DNA of 21,069 nucleotides from assembly GCA_964392615.1 (NCBI GenBank), contig CAYMRB010000139.1:1-21069 (forward strand), read 5' to 3'. A program made the position numbers and the translations under genes. The notes beneath the pieces were generated by a model that worked only from the letters and a program-made list of their open reading frames with translations, did not search any database and was not told the DNA's origin. Within the stretch, counting starts at the first letter, position 1. Each line of letters starts with the position of its first letter. This stretch comes from CAYMRB01 sp964392615. GTDB taxonomy: Bacteria; Planctomycetota; UBA8108. Positions 1-7,498 of the stretch are shown here, piece by piece.

Positions 1-82
1 GGGGGGGCTCGGCCTCGGTATGGTCTTCGGAGTCGGCGTGGGGGACGGGGGCGGAGTCGGGGGCGGAAACGACGACCCCCAT
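1..82 (-). CDS. possible N-terminus of a Pro/Ala/Asp-rich protein, cut by the window edge
   Basis: Reading leftwards from an ATG at 82, an open frame runs off the window with no stop (27 complete codons). The start reads MGVVVSAPDS and continues rich in Pro, Ala, Asp and Glu. Nearly every third codon position is G or C, as in the sure genes here, while the 62 nt between this ATG and the end of the kinase gene are visibly poorer in GC. A GAGG sequence lies about 12 nt before the ATG, which is rather far. If real, it could be a fourth gene of the symporter-kinase operon. The opposite strand is also open (Gly-rich, ending in TGA at 116-118), so the coding strand is uncertain. No family can be recognised. 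Confidence 0.3.
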   Translation of the reverse strand, partial: MGVVVSAPDSAPVPHADSEDHTEAEPP

Positions 83-144
83 GCGTTCCCGATTCCTCGC
101 TCTGTAACTGTCCGTTGAACTCGTCCGCGTCTGCCGTCCTCGAC

Positions 145-1443
145 TCAGACCCGCCTTGCCGCCCCCGCCGCGCCGGTGAGGAAGAACCGTGCGTCGCCCG
201 CCGGCGCGGGGAACTCCGTACGATACGCGTCGCGCCACGCGTCGAGGTAGCGCTCGCTGCTCTCGCGGTCGACGAGGCTCCACACGCTGCCGCCGAAGCC
301 TGCGCCGAAGGCTGACGCGGCGATCGCGCCGAGCTCGCGCGCCTGCCGAGCGAGCCAGACGGTCTCGTCGATCTGATTGCCGAGTCGTCGCGCGCCGTTC
401 TCCTGGGAGAGGTCGACGAGGTCGCCGAACGCGGACAGGTCGCCGGTCGCCAAGCACTCGGCGGCCCGCGGCACGATGTCCTCGCTTTCGACGGCGAACT
501 GCTCGAACCGGTCGACGAGCTCCTCGGGCGCGAACTCGGCGTCCGATGCGTTCGCGAGCCGGCGCGGCAGCTCGTCGCGCGCGGTCGCGTGGCGCGTCAG
601 AATGTCGGCGAGGCGCAGCCCGTCCGTGCCGCAGTGGGCATTGGCGATCCGGGCCACAGCTGCGGCGAGGCGCGCGGCGCGGTTGTAGCGTTCGAGCGCG
701 GCGCCGGTCTTCTCGGCCGCGATGCCGCTGGACGCAATCGCGAATACGAGCCCTGGCGGCAGATCGACGCGACGCTCGAGCCGCGTCGGTGCGAAGGAGT
801 ACACCGCGAGCTGGCCGGGCTGCGAGCACAGGATCGCCGTGTGGTCCTCGCTGCCGCCGTGCGTGCCGACCCCGGCATCGCCTCGCAGCGCTCCGAAGTC
901 GGCGCCGTTCTCGACGCACGCGAGGTAGGCGGCGAGCGATTCGGCGTCAGCGCCGATCGCGTTGCGGCATTCGGCGCGATGGCGCAGCCCGTTGATCTCG
1001 GTAAGGACGAGACACGTGCCGACGAGAAACGCGCTCGAGCTCGACATGCCGGCCGCCGGCGGCAGATCGCTCGCGACGACTATCGTCGCGCCGCGGTCGA
1101 TGCCCGCAAAGTTGCGCGCCAGCCGACGCGCTGCGGTCATCGGGTAATTCGACCAATGACCTGAGCGCGGCGCGAGGTCGGGCGACAGCTCGAACTCGAT
1201 CGTCTCGTCGATTCCGACGTCGTCGATGATCACCTTCGCGTCGTCTCGCGGCGCTGCGACGAATACGAAGCCCTGCTCCGTCGCGGCCAGCAGGCTGCGG
1301 CCGCCGCAGTAGTCGGTGTGCTTGCCGAGGACCTCGATGCGTCCCGGGACGGCGAACGCGATGGCTTCCGTCCGCTTCGCGTCGGGCCGCGTCGCCAGAT
1401 GCTCGCGGCAGCGCGCGAGGAGATCGGCCCCGTTGCCCGTCAC
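145..1443 (-). CDS. galactokinase-family GHMP sugar kinase (divergent)
   Basis: Cytoplasmic kinase of 432 residues expected to phosphorylate a sugar at C1 with ATP, as galactokinases do. Three GHMP blocks are visible: the sugar-binding signature PGRIEVLGKHTDY (residues 33-45), the ATP-binding loop LPPAAGMSSSSAF (127-139) and the C-terminal glycine motif GAGFGGSV (380-387). The block that is usually MDQ in galactokinases is SEDH here (198-201), which keeps the aspartate (D200). The usual GEHTDYN reads GKHTDYC. These changes suggest a divergent branch, so galactose as substrate is likely but not certain. The start is GTG at 1443. It overlaps the stop of the upstream small gene by four bases (GTGA), indicating translational coupling. 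Length is slightly above the usual 380-400. It is the last sure gene of the symporter operon, so it probably phosphorylates the imported sugar. Confidence 0.88.
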   Translation of the reverse strand: MTGNGADLLARCREHLATRPDAKRTEAIAFAVPGRIEVLGKHTDYCGGRSLLAATEQGFVFVAAPRDDAKVIIDDVGIDETIEFELSPDLAPRSGHWSNYPMTAARRLARNFAGIDRGATIVVASDLPPAAGMSSSSAFLVGTCLVLTEINGLRHRAECRNAIGADAESLAAYLACVENGADFGALRGDAGVGTHGGSEDHTAILCSQPGQLAVYSFAPTRLERRVDLPPGLVFAIASSGIAAEKTGAALERYNRAARLAAAVARIANAHCGTDGLRLADILTRHATARDELPRRLANASDAEFAPEELVDRFEQFAVESEDIVPRAAECLATGDLSAFGDLVDLSQENGARRLGNQIDETVWLARQARELGAIAASAFGAGFGGSVWSLVDRESSERYLDAWRDAYRTEFPAPAGDARFFLTGAAGAARRV

Positions 1444-1616
1444 GCGTCGTCGTCGTCCGAACGTTCGCCGTCAGGCATATCGTGCTGCAGCTGGATCGAG
1501 CGAAAAAGCTCGCGGAGGTCGTACGCCCCGCGAATCGTGACCACGATCGCGAGGACTGCGAAGACACTCAGGCAGACGACGAGGAGGCCGGCCCAGAAGA
1601 TCGTCCAGAAGGTCAT
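1440..1616 (-). CDS. 58-residue single-TM protein between symporter and kinase
   Basis: Small membrane protein of 58 residues. Residues about 3-28 are strongly hydrophobic (MTFWTIFWAGLLVVCLSVFA and on), a short stretch with RGAYDLRELFRSI follows, and the tail is acidic (SDDDDA). The ATG at 1616 overlaps the symporter stop (ATGA) and its own stop overlaps the kinase start (GTGA), so it is locked between two sure genes by 4-nt overlaps on both sides. That arrangement is the main evidence that it is translated. Several sodium-coupled transporters are known to have small one- or two-helix partner proteins encoded next to them (for example MetS with MetP, or the DUF485 protein YjcH with ActP). By analogy this may be an accessory subunit of the symporter, but that is inference. 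I do not recognise a named family. Confidence 0.75.
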   Translation of the reverse strand: MTFWTIFWAGLLVVCLSVFAVLAIVVTIRGAYDLRELFRSIQLQHDMPDGERSDDDDA

Positions 1617-3169
1617 GATTCCGATTTCTCCTTGGCGTCGCCGTCGAGTCGCCGGGGCGCGGAGTCCGGGAAGCACAGCGAGCCGACGACGAGCAACACG
1701 ACCGACAGCGCGACCGTGCCGAGGCCGATGTGAGCGCCGCTCAGCTGCGTGTCGAGAGAGTCGTTGAGTGGCTCGCGGATGGTATCGAGACCGCAGATCG
1801 CCAGCAGTCCAGCGCCGAGGGCCAGATAGGCGCCCACGGTGCTCGCGCCCCGCCAGTAGAGACCGATGCCGAGAAGCGCAAACGCGCCGGTGAAGTAGAT
1901 CGCGCCCGTGATCGCCATGTAGTCCCACAGGTCATCGCCGAGCGGGTACCAGAGCCCCCAGACGAGCAGAAACACGCCGATCGCGAAGATGATCACGCGC
2001 GTCGTCAAGAGTCGCGATCGGGTCGACATCTGTCCGCGGCGCAGCGGTGCGATGACGTCTTGCGTCAGGACCGAGCTCCAACAGAGCAGATAGCTGTCGT
2101 GGGTCGACATGAACGCGGCCAGCATGCCCGCCGTCACCAGCCCCAGGAGACCGGTGGGCAGAATGCGTCCGAGGAATAGGGGCATCGCTTCCAGCGCGAA
2201 CTTCTTGGACTCGACGTCGCCGGTGGCCGCGAGGAAGAGCGCCTTCAAATCGACGTCGTGCCACACGAAGACGAGCGCGCAGACGCCGAGGAAGTTCGGA
2301 ATCAGGAACCGGATCAAGAATCCGAGGGACGACCACACGTAGATGCGGCGGACCGCCTTCGTGTCGCGGGCCGCGCACGCGCGCATGACCGAGGTCTGCC
2401 AGATGGCGCACGACACGAGGCCGAGGAAGGCCATCCACATCACATAGGCCGGTCCGAAGCCATCCTTGCCCTTCTCGACTACCAGCGGGTTGAAGCCGGA
2501 CTCGCCGCGAACCTCCTGGACCGTCGATACGATCCGATCCCATCCGAGGTGTTGAACCGCGAGCACGGCCGTGACTAGCAGGCCGAACGACAGCACGACG
2601 AATTGGATGTAGTCGGTGATGACGATCGACACCATGCCGCCGAGGATCGTGTAGAAGAGCACGAGCGCGAGCAGTACGGTCATCACGACGTTCAGATGGA
2701 GCGCGGACTCCATCCCGGTGACGCCGAGGATGAAGTCGGCCCCCGCGCGCAGGAACATCCCCATGTTGAGGATGCCGGACAGCGCGAGGATCGTGCCACC
2801 GAAGACCCGGACACCGGGGCTGAATCGGCGTTCGTAGAACTCCGGAATCGTCATCACTCCCATGCGTCGGAGCGGCACGACGATGTAGCCCGTCCAGCCG
2901 ACAAGCAGCGCGACGAGGCCCGCGAGCAGCGCGATGTGGAAGGACGCGAAGCCGCCGGTGAAGCCCTTCTGCGCCGCGTACATGATCGTCACGAGGCCGA
3001 GCTCGGTGCCGATCATCGTTGCGATGCCGAGCGCCGAATTGAGCGACCGTCCGGCGACGATGAAGTCGCCCATATTGCGCACGTAGCGCATCGCGACGAC
3101 GCCGACGACGGTGGAGCCGGCGATGTAGGCCGCTACGATGGTCCAGTCGATCCAGGAGAAGTTCGTCAA
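1613..3169 (-). CDS. sodium:solute symporter, SSS family
   Basis: Inner-membrane transporter of 518 residues with the long series of hydrophobic helices expected of the SSS (SGLT/PutP) family, about 13. Family landmarks are TIPEFYERRFSP (107-118) in the loop before the third core helix, the block YTILGGMVSIVITDYIQF (173-190), and FMSTHDS (353-359), whose Ser/Thr pair lies where SSS proteins bind sodium. Given the downstream galactokinase-family gene, a sugar is the likely cargo, taken up with sodium. The start is TTG at 3169, chosen because a good ribosome site (AAAGGA, 3179-3184) lies nine bases upstream and the N-terminus MTNFSWIDW leads straight into the first helix. It heads a tight operon with the 58-residue protein and the kinase. 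The divergent HAD gene starts about 160 bp away. Confidence 0.93.
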   Translation of the reverse strand: MTNFSWIDWTIVAAYIAGSTVVGVVAMRYVRNMGDFIVAGRSLNSALGIATMIGTELGLVTIMYAAQKGFTGGFASFHIALLAGLVALLVGWTGYIVVPLRRMGVMTIPEFYERRFSPGVRVFGGTILALSGILNMGMFLRAGADFILGVTGMESALHLNVVMTVLLALVLFYTILGGMVSIVITDYIQFVVLSFGLLVTAVLAVQHLGWDRIVSTVQEVRGESGFNPLVVEKGKDGFGPAYVMWMAFLGLVSCAIWQTSVMRACAARDTKAVRRIYVWSSLGFLIRFLIPNFLGVCALVFVWHDVDLKALFLAATGDVESKKFALEAMPLFLGRILPTGLLGLVTAGMLAAFMSTHDSYLLCWSSVLTQDVIAPLRRGQMSTRSRLLTTRVIIFAIGVFLLVWGLWYPLGDDLWDYMAITGAIYFTGAFALLGIGLYWRGASTVGAYLALGAGLLAICGLDTIREPLNDSLDTQLSGAHIGLGTVALSVVLLVVGSLCFPDSAPRRLDGDAKEKSES

Positions 3170-3330
3170 CGCTCGGTGTCCTTTCGACCGCGATTCCGGT
3201 GCGACGACGGACCGCTGTCCGTGCGGAGGTGGAGACGATCATGCCCCGGCGGCCGACTTGTCGCAAGACGGAGGCGGGCCGGCGCGATCGCGACTCGATT
3301 TCGTCACCCCTCTCGACTAGAGTGGCGCCC

Positions 3331-4023
3331 ATGACACAGCCTGACGAGATGCTCGGCTTGATCTACGACGTCGATGGGGTCATCGCCGACACGGAAGCCG
3401 TCAACGCCCGTGCGTCGATTCGCGTCTTCGCCGAGCTCTTCGGCGTCGAAGGCGTGCGGCGCGAGGACTTCGACGCCGGCCTCGGTCGTGGCGCCGAGGA
3501 GTACGTCCGCGCCGCGGCGCGAGTGCACGGCATCGAGCTCACCGCCGAGCAGGTCGCGGCTGCCACCGCGGCGCGGCAGGAGAACTTCCTCGCGATTCTG
3601 CGCGATGAGCCGCTACCGCCGTTTCCGGGCGTGATCGAGCTCATGAACGCCGCATTCGCGAGCGACGATTTCGCGGTCGCCATCGCGACGAGCAGCACGC
3701 GCGAGAAGTCCGGCGCGGTGCTCGAGTCGACCGGGGTGCCGTTCCGCGACATGGTGTACGTCAACGGCAGCGACGTCACGCACAAGAAGCCCGATCCGGA
3801 GCTCTTCCTCACCGCGGCCGCGCGCCTGTCGATCGCGCCGGAGCGCTGCGTCGTCGTCGAGGACGCGCCGAACGGCGTCGAGGCCGCGCACCGAGCCGGG
3901 TGCCGGTGCGTCGGTGTGACGAACTCGGTGCCGCGCGACCGGCTCGCGGCGGCCGAGATCGTGGTCGACAGCCTCGTCGAGGTCGACATCGACCGCGTTC
4001 GACGGTTGATTGACGGAGCCTGA
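3331..4023 (+). CDS. HAD-superfamily hydrolase, beta-phosphoglucomutase/phosphatase-like
   Basis: Soluble cytoplasmic HAD protein of 230 residues, the usual size of the beta-phosphoglucomutase/CbbY/phosphoglycolate phosphatase group. Motif I is YDVDGVIADTE (12-22) with nucleophile D13 and acid/base D15. Motif II is ATSST (119-123), the motif III lysine is in HKKPDP (151-156), and motif IV is VVVEDAPNGVEAA (174-186) with E177 and D178 for magnesium. Residues of about 16-95 form the helical cap expected of subfamily IA. The exact substrate (a sugar phosphate or another phosphate ester) cannot be read from sequence. The ATG at 3331 was chosen because it directly precedes motif I. A GTG nine bases earlier is possible, and neither has a strong ribosome site. 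It diverges from the sugar symporter operon, which fits a role in sugar-phosphate metabolism. Confidence 0.9.
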   Translation: MTQPDEMLGLIYDVDGVIADTEAVNARASIRVFAELFGVEGVRREDFDAGLGRGAEEYVRAAARVHGIELTAEQVAAATAARQENFLAILRDEPLPPFPGVIELMNAAFASDDFAVAIATSSTREKSGAVLESTGVPFRDMVYVNGSDVTHKKPDPELFLTAAARLSIAPERCVVVEDAPNGVEAAHRAGCRCVGVTNSVPRDRLAAAEIVVDSLVEVDIDRVRRLIDGA

Positions 4024-4082
4024 TCGGTTCCGAGGCCGCGGTAGGGGCGTGGCGGACGACGCGATCGGGGGTTCTCCGATGG

Positions 4083-4101
4083 CGAGCTGAGGGCAAGCTC
4101 G
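4083..4101 (+). promoter_or_regulatory. inverted repeat abutting a candidate -10 upstream of the MscS-like gene
   Basis: CGAGCT (4083-4088) and AGCTCG (4096-4101) are a perfect inverted repeat with a 7-nt centre. Two bases after it comes TAGGAT (4104-4109), a plausible -10 box, about 70 bp before the mscS-like start. The repeat covers the place where the spacer and -35 box would be, as a repressor or activator site might. It could equally be a weak hairpin in the tail of the HAD transcript. No protein partner is known. Confidence 0.3.
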
Positions 4102-4122
4102 GATAGGATCCTCGGGACACCG

Positions 4123-4140
4123 GCCCGCTTGCGAGCGGGC
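4123..4140 (+). terminator. stem-loop between the HAD gene and the MscS-like gene
   Basis: GCCCGCT (4123-4129), loop TGCG, AGCGGGC (4134-4140): a perfect 7-bp GC-rich stem in the 152-bp gap between two plus-strand genes. No T-run follows, so it is not a canonical Rho-independent terminator. It may attenuate read-through or sit in the 5' leader of the channel mRNA. Confidence 0.35.
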
Positions 4141-4175
4141 TGTCCGCTCGGAATCGATCCAGAGGAGTCCTATCG

Positions 4176-5480
4176 ATGCCACCAACTCATCGCGTCTCTA
4201 CCGTCGGCGCCGCGCTCGCAGCGCTGGTTCTCGTGACGATCTTCAGCGCGGGTTCCGCTCTGCGCGCCCAGGACGACGCGGCGAAGGCCGCTCCAGCGCC
4301 GCAGGCGACCACGACGTCCGATCCCAGGGTCAAGCTCGACAACCTCAAGCTGCTCCTGCGGCCGCTCGAGGTCGCCGATCTGAAGGTCGAATGCGATGCG
4401 TGGCTCGGTCTCGTCAAGGCGAAGCAGACCGAGATCAGCGCCAAGAAGATCCTCATCGCCGCCGAGAGCGATGGCGAGAAGCCGACCGTCGAGGAGGTCG
4501 CCACGCTGGAGGTCGACCGTGGCGCGCTCCTCGAGCGGCTCAACGTCGCCGTCCGTGCGCTCGAGGCCAAGGGCGAGGAGGGCGACTTCGAGCCCTACGA
4601 CAAGTACGCTGCGACGGTCGGGGCGCTGGATGTCGACGTGACGGACGCGAGCGCCACCTGGACCCGCGTTCAGACTTGGTTGACGAACGAGGAAGGCGGC
4701 ATTCTGTGGGGGAAGCGGCTCGCCGCTTTCTTCGGTCTGCTGATCGCGTTCGCCATCCTCTCCCGTATCGTCGCCGCGATGGTCGGCAAGGCGCTCGGCG
4801 CAGCGAAGAACCTGTCGACGCTGCTGCGCAACTTCCTGATCAAGGTGACGCGTCGTACGGTGATGATCGTCGGAATCATCGTCGCCCTCTCGGCCCTCGA
4901 GGTGAACATCGGGCCCTTGCTCGCCCTGCTCGGTGCGGCCGGATTCGTCATCGCGTTTGCTCTCCAGGGCACGTTGAGCAACCTGGCGAGCGGCCTTCTG
5001 ATCCTCTTCGCCCGGCCCTACGACGTAGGCGACGTCATCGACGTCGCTGGCGTCGTCGGCAAGGTCATCAAGATGAGTCTGTTCTCGACGCAGATCAACA
5101 CCGCTGACAACCGCGTGATCGTCGTGCCGAACAACTCGATCTGGGGCGGCATCATCACGAACATCACCGGCGAGAAGACGCGGCGCGTCGACATGGTGTT
5201 CGGAATCGGCTACGACGACGACATCGACAAGGCGCAGAAGGTGCTCGAGGAGATCGTGTCCGCGCACGAGCTGGTGCTCGCCGACCCCGAGCCGACGATC
5301 CAGCTGCACGAGCTCGCCGACTCGTCGGTCAACTTCGTCTGTCGGCCGTGGTCGAAGACGGAGGACTACTGGACGGTCCTCTTCGACGTCACGCGTGCCG
5401 TGAAGAAGCGGTTCGACGAGGAGGGCATCTCGATTCCGTTCCCGCAGCAGGACGTGCACATGCACCAGATCTCGTCGTAA
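4176..5480 (+). CDS. MscS-family mechanosensitive ion channel with periplasmic N-terminal domain
   Basis: Protein of 434 residues. Residues 1-31 form a signal peptide with likely cleavage after ALRA. Residues of about 50-170 are a charged, helix-rich extension, probably periplasmic. Hydrophobic segments follow at about 176-203, 226-245 and 246-278. The last contains the MscS pore-helix pattern GAAGFVIAFALQGTLSNLAS (253-272), followed by the beta-domain start ARPYDVGDVI (279-288) and VVPNNSIW (316-323). The C-terminal region (about 335-430) matches the cytoplasmic cage domain. MscS channels open under membrane tension and release solutes during osmotic downshock. The extra N-terminal domain makes it larger than E. 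coli MscS (286 residues). The ATG at 4176 follows AGAGGAG (4161-4167) with eight bases between. It ends before the shared hairpin at 5518-5559. Confidence 0.93.
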   Translation: MPPTHRVSTVGAALAALVLVTIFSAGSALRAQDDAAKAAPAPQATTTSDPRVKLDNLKLLLRPLEVADLKVECDAWLGLVKAKQTEISAKKILIAAESDGEKPTVEEVATLEVDRGALLERLNVAVRALEAKGEEGDFEPYDKYAATVGALDVDVTDASATWTRVQTWLTNEEGGILWGKRLAAFFGLLIAFAILSRIVAAMVGKALGAAKNLSTLLRNFLIKVTRRTVMIVGIIVALSALEVNIGPLLALLGAAGFVIAFALQGTLSNLASGLLILFARPYDVGDVIDVAGVVGKVIKMSLFSTQINTADNRVIVVPNNSIWGGIITNITGEKTRRVDMVFGIGYDDDIDKAQKVLEEIVSAHELVLADPEPTIQLHELADSSVNFVCRPWSKTEDYWTVLFDVTRAVKKRFDEEGISIPFPQQDVHMHQISS

Positions 5481-5517
5481 GACGACGGCGTCGGGTCCGG
5501 AAGGGAACGGCAAAGAA

Positions 5518-5559
5518 AAGGCGGTGTCCGCGGAGCGCTCGTTCCTCGGACACCGCCTT
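5518..5559. terminator. 13-bp hairpin, bidirectional terminator between convergent genes
   Basis: AAGGCGGTGTCCG (5518-5530) and CGGACACCGCCTT (5547-5559) pair perfectly over 13 bp with a 16-nt loop. It lies between the stop of the MscS-like gene (5480) and the stop of the convergent oxidoreductase (5584). Read on the minus strand the stem is followed by a T-rich tract (TTTTCTTTG), making it a canonical Rho-independent terminator for the oxidoreductase. On the plus strand only two Ts follow, so it should work less well for the channel gene. Confidence 0.85.
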
Positions 5560-5583
5560 GTCAGTTCGGCGCGATCGCCGCGA

Positions 5584-6903
5584 TCAGAGCGTGTAGCCGT
5601 CGCGGTACTGGTAGTGAACCAGGCTCTTCGCCGCGTCGCAGTTCGTCGGACGCATGTTCGGGCCGTCCCACTCGATCTTGACGCCAGCGCGCAGCGCGAT
5701 GTTGCCGAGCAGGATCGTCTCGGTGAGCAGGCCGGCGTAGTCGAAGTTCGACATGGCGGGCTTGCTCGGATCCTTGCACGCGCGGAGCCACTCGCGAGCG
5801 TGACCCGGCGAGCGCTCGATTGACGGATCCGGCGGCTCGTAGCCCTCGAAGTTCTTCTCGGGCAGCAGCTTCCAGTTCGAGCCGTAGTCGCCACCCGAGT
5901 AGAGGATGCCCTTGTCGCCGACCATGATCGAGCCGCTCGTCGACAGCTTGTCGAGGCCGCCCCAGACTTCCCGCGGTGGCATGTTGCAGCCGCCGGCACA
6001 GTCGTACCAGTAGAAGTCGCAGGCGACCATGTCGCTGCGTGCCGGGAACTCGAACTTGATCGTCGAGGCGTCGGGGTACGTCTCGTAGTTCAGGCCCTTG
6101 ACGTACAGGCACTCCATCGACGTCGGGTACTCGAACTTCAGCGCCCAGAACGGCAGGTTCACCGTATGGCACGCCATGTCGCCGAGCGCGCCCGTGCCGA
6201 AGTCCCAGAAGCCACGCCAATTGAAGGGCGCGTACGCGTCGGCGTACGGACGCATCTGGCGCGGGCCGATCCAGGAGTTCCAGTCCATCGTCTTGCGCGT
6301 CGGCTGCGCCTTGGGACGTTCGGCGAAGCCCTGCGGCCACACCGGGCGGTTCGTCCAGACGTGGCACTCGCGGACCTTGCCGATGCCACCGGACTGCACG
6401 ATCTCGACGCCCTGGCGCAGACCGGAGGACGACGTGCCCTGGTTGCCCATCTGCGTCGCGACCTTGTACTTCCGCGCCGCCTCGGTCAGCATGCGCGCCT
6501 CGTACACCGTGCGCGTCAGCGGCTTCTGGCAGAAGACGTGCTTGCCCTGCTTGATGGCCATCATGCTCGCGGGCGCATGGTTGTGATCGGGCGTCGACAC
6601 GGTGACCGCGTCGATGTCCTTGCGCTCGAGCATCTTGCGGTAGTCGGTGTACTTCCCGGCCTTCGGGTTGTCCTCGAAGCCCTTCTTGCCCCGGTCGGCG
6701 TCCGCGTCGCACACCGCGACGATGTTCTCGCTCGACACAGCGCGCATGTCGCTGTAGCCCTTCCCTCCGACGCCGACGCACGCGATGTTCAGCTTCTCGT
6801 TCGGCGACCGCGGCGCACCGATGACGGTGCTGCCGCCCCACATACCGACGCCGGCCATGGCGCTGTTTCTCAGGAACGCTCTCCGGGTTCGCTTGCTGTC
6901 CAC
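5584..6903 (-). CDS. Gfo/Idh/MocA-family oxidoreductase with Tat signal
   Basis: Exported NAD(P)-dependent dehydrogenase-like protein, 439 residues from the chosen start. The N-terminus has a twin-arginine signal (KRTRRAFLRNSAMAGVG), then a Rossmann fold with ACVGVGGKGYSD (41-52), STPDHNHAP (103-111) and CQKPLT (125-130). The last corresponds to the EKP motif of the family with Glu changed to Gln and the lysine kept. The C-terminal half, rich in Trp and Tyr, matches the bacterial Gfo/Idh/MocA C-terminal domain. Such Tat-exported members are abundant in planctomycetes and act on sugars or sugar derivatives, and the substrate here is unknown. I chose GTG at 6903 because AGGAGG (6910-6915) sits six bases before it. 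The ATG at 6909 touches the ribosome site directly. Transcription should end at the 5518-5559 hairpin. Confidence 0.93.
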   Translation of the reverse strand: MDSKRTRRAFLRNSAMAGVGMWGGSTVIGAPRSPNEKLNIACVGVGGKGYSDMRAVSSENIVAVCDADADRGKKGFEDNPKAGKYTDYRKMLERKDIDAVTVSTPDHNHAPASMMAIKQGKHVFCQKPLTRTVYEARMLTEAARKYKVATQMGNQGTSSSGLRQGVEIVQSGGIGKVRECHVWTNRPVWPQGFAERPKAQPTRKTMDWNSWIGPRQMRPYADAYAPFNWRGFWDFGTGALGDMACHTVNLPFWALKFEYPTSMECLYVKGLNYETYPDASTIKFEFPARSDMVACDFYWYDCAGGCNMPPREVWGGLDKLSTSGSIMVGDKGILYSGGDYGSNWKLLPEKNFEGYEPPDPSIERSPGHAREWLRACKDPSKPAMSNFDYAGLLTETILLGNIALRAGVKIEWDGPNMRPTNCDAAKSLVHYQYRDGYTL

Positions 6904-6909
6904 CGGCAT

Positions 6910-6915
6910 CCTCCT
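6910..6915 (-). promoter_or_regulatory. ribosome binding site that decides the oxidoreductase start
   Basis: On the minus strand AAGGAGG is followed immediately by ATG (6909-6907), then CCG, then GTG (6903-6901). A full Shine-Dalgarno sequence with zero spacing cannot serve the ATG well, while the GTG two codons later has the usual six-base spacing. Both starts keep the twin-arginine signal. Confidence 0.6.
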
Positions 6916-7498
6916 TCGTGGTTCAGAGCTATCGGTTCTGATCAGGATCTGGGGCTCTCTGGATTGTCCGCCGGCACGCGGAGGCTATTCTCGGAGACCC
7001 CAAACCGCTCACGATACGGCCTGTCGCGGCTCGATTCCAGGTCGTGGGACGTCCGGGAAACCGCGACCTTCAGATGGTCCGACGAGCCCCGGGGCCACGT
7101 GGCGAGAGCGATCGGCGGCGCGGCGTCTCGACGCGTTCTGGAGACGTTCTGGAGATGGACGTGTGGATCGACGAACTTGCCGCAGCCTCGGCGAGAAGCG
7201 CTCGAGAGAACCGGGCCGGCGGTCGTCGACGGGGGCGCTACGGACGCGCGCTGTGTCGTCGCTCGATACCCTTGCCGGGGAAGCGTCCGCGCGGGCGGCG
7301 CCCCTCGTTGCCGCTCTCGGCCGGGCACGGCCACGGGCGCTGGCGTCGCCTGCCGCCGAAACAGCGGGGCGTGGAATGGGTGGATCGCGTGGTGCTCATG
7401 ACTATCAGGACTATCGGCCACCGAGGACGAGTACTTGAGGACCACCGTCCTCGCGGTGCCTCGCATCGTCTCTGAGGTACGATGATCGCGCGAATTCG
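6916..7498. other. about 580 bp without a convincing gene
   Basis: This stretch lies between the end of the pseudopilin operon (7499) and the start of the oxidoreductase (6903), both minus. Several frames are open, including 7044-7475 on plus and 7466-6942 on minus, but the products are Arg/Pro/Ser/His-rich without domains. Ribosome sites are lacking and third-position GC is lower than in the sure genes. A small hairpin GAGGAC-CACC-GTCCTC is at 7437-7452, downstream of the pseudopilin operon, but without a T-run. The region should include the promoter of the oxidoreductase. A decayed gene cannot be excluded. Confidence 0.5.

Noticed and set aside
1932..3332. A 466-codon minus-strand frame overlapping the symporter
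   Set aside because: Same strand but other frame than a clear SSS transporter. The product is Arg/His-rich and lacks hydrophobic segments.
4170..5999. A 609-codon open frame on the minus strand
   Set aside because: It is antisense to the MscS-like gene and runs into the 3' end of the oxidoreductase gene in another frame. The product is charged and low-complexity with no domain.
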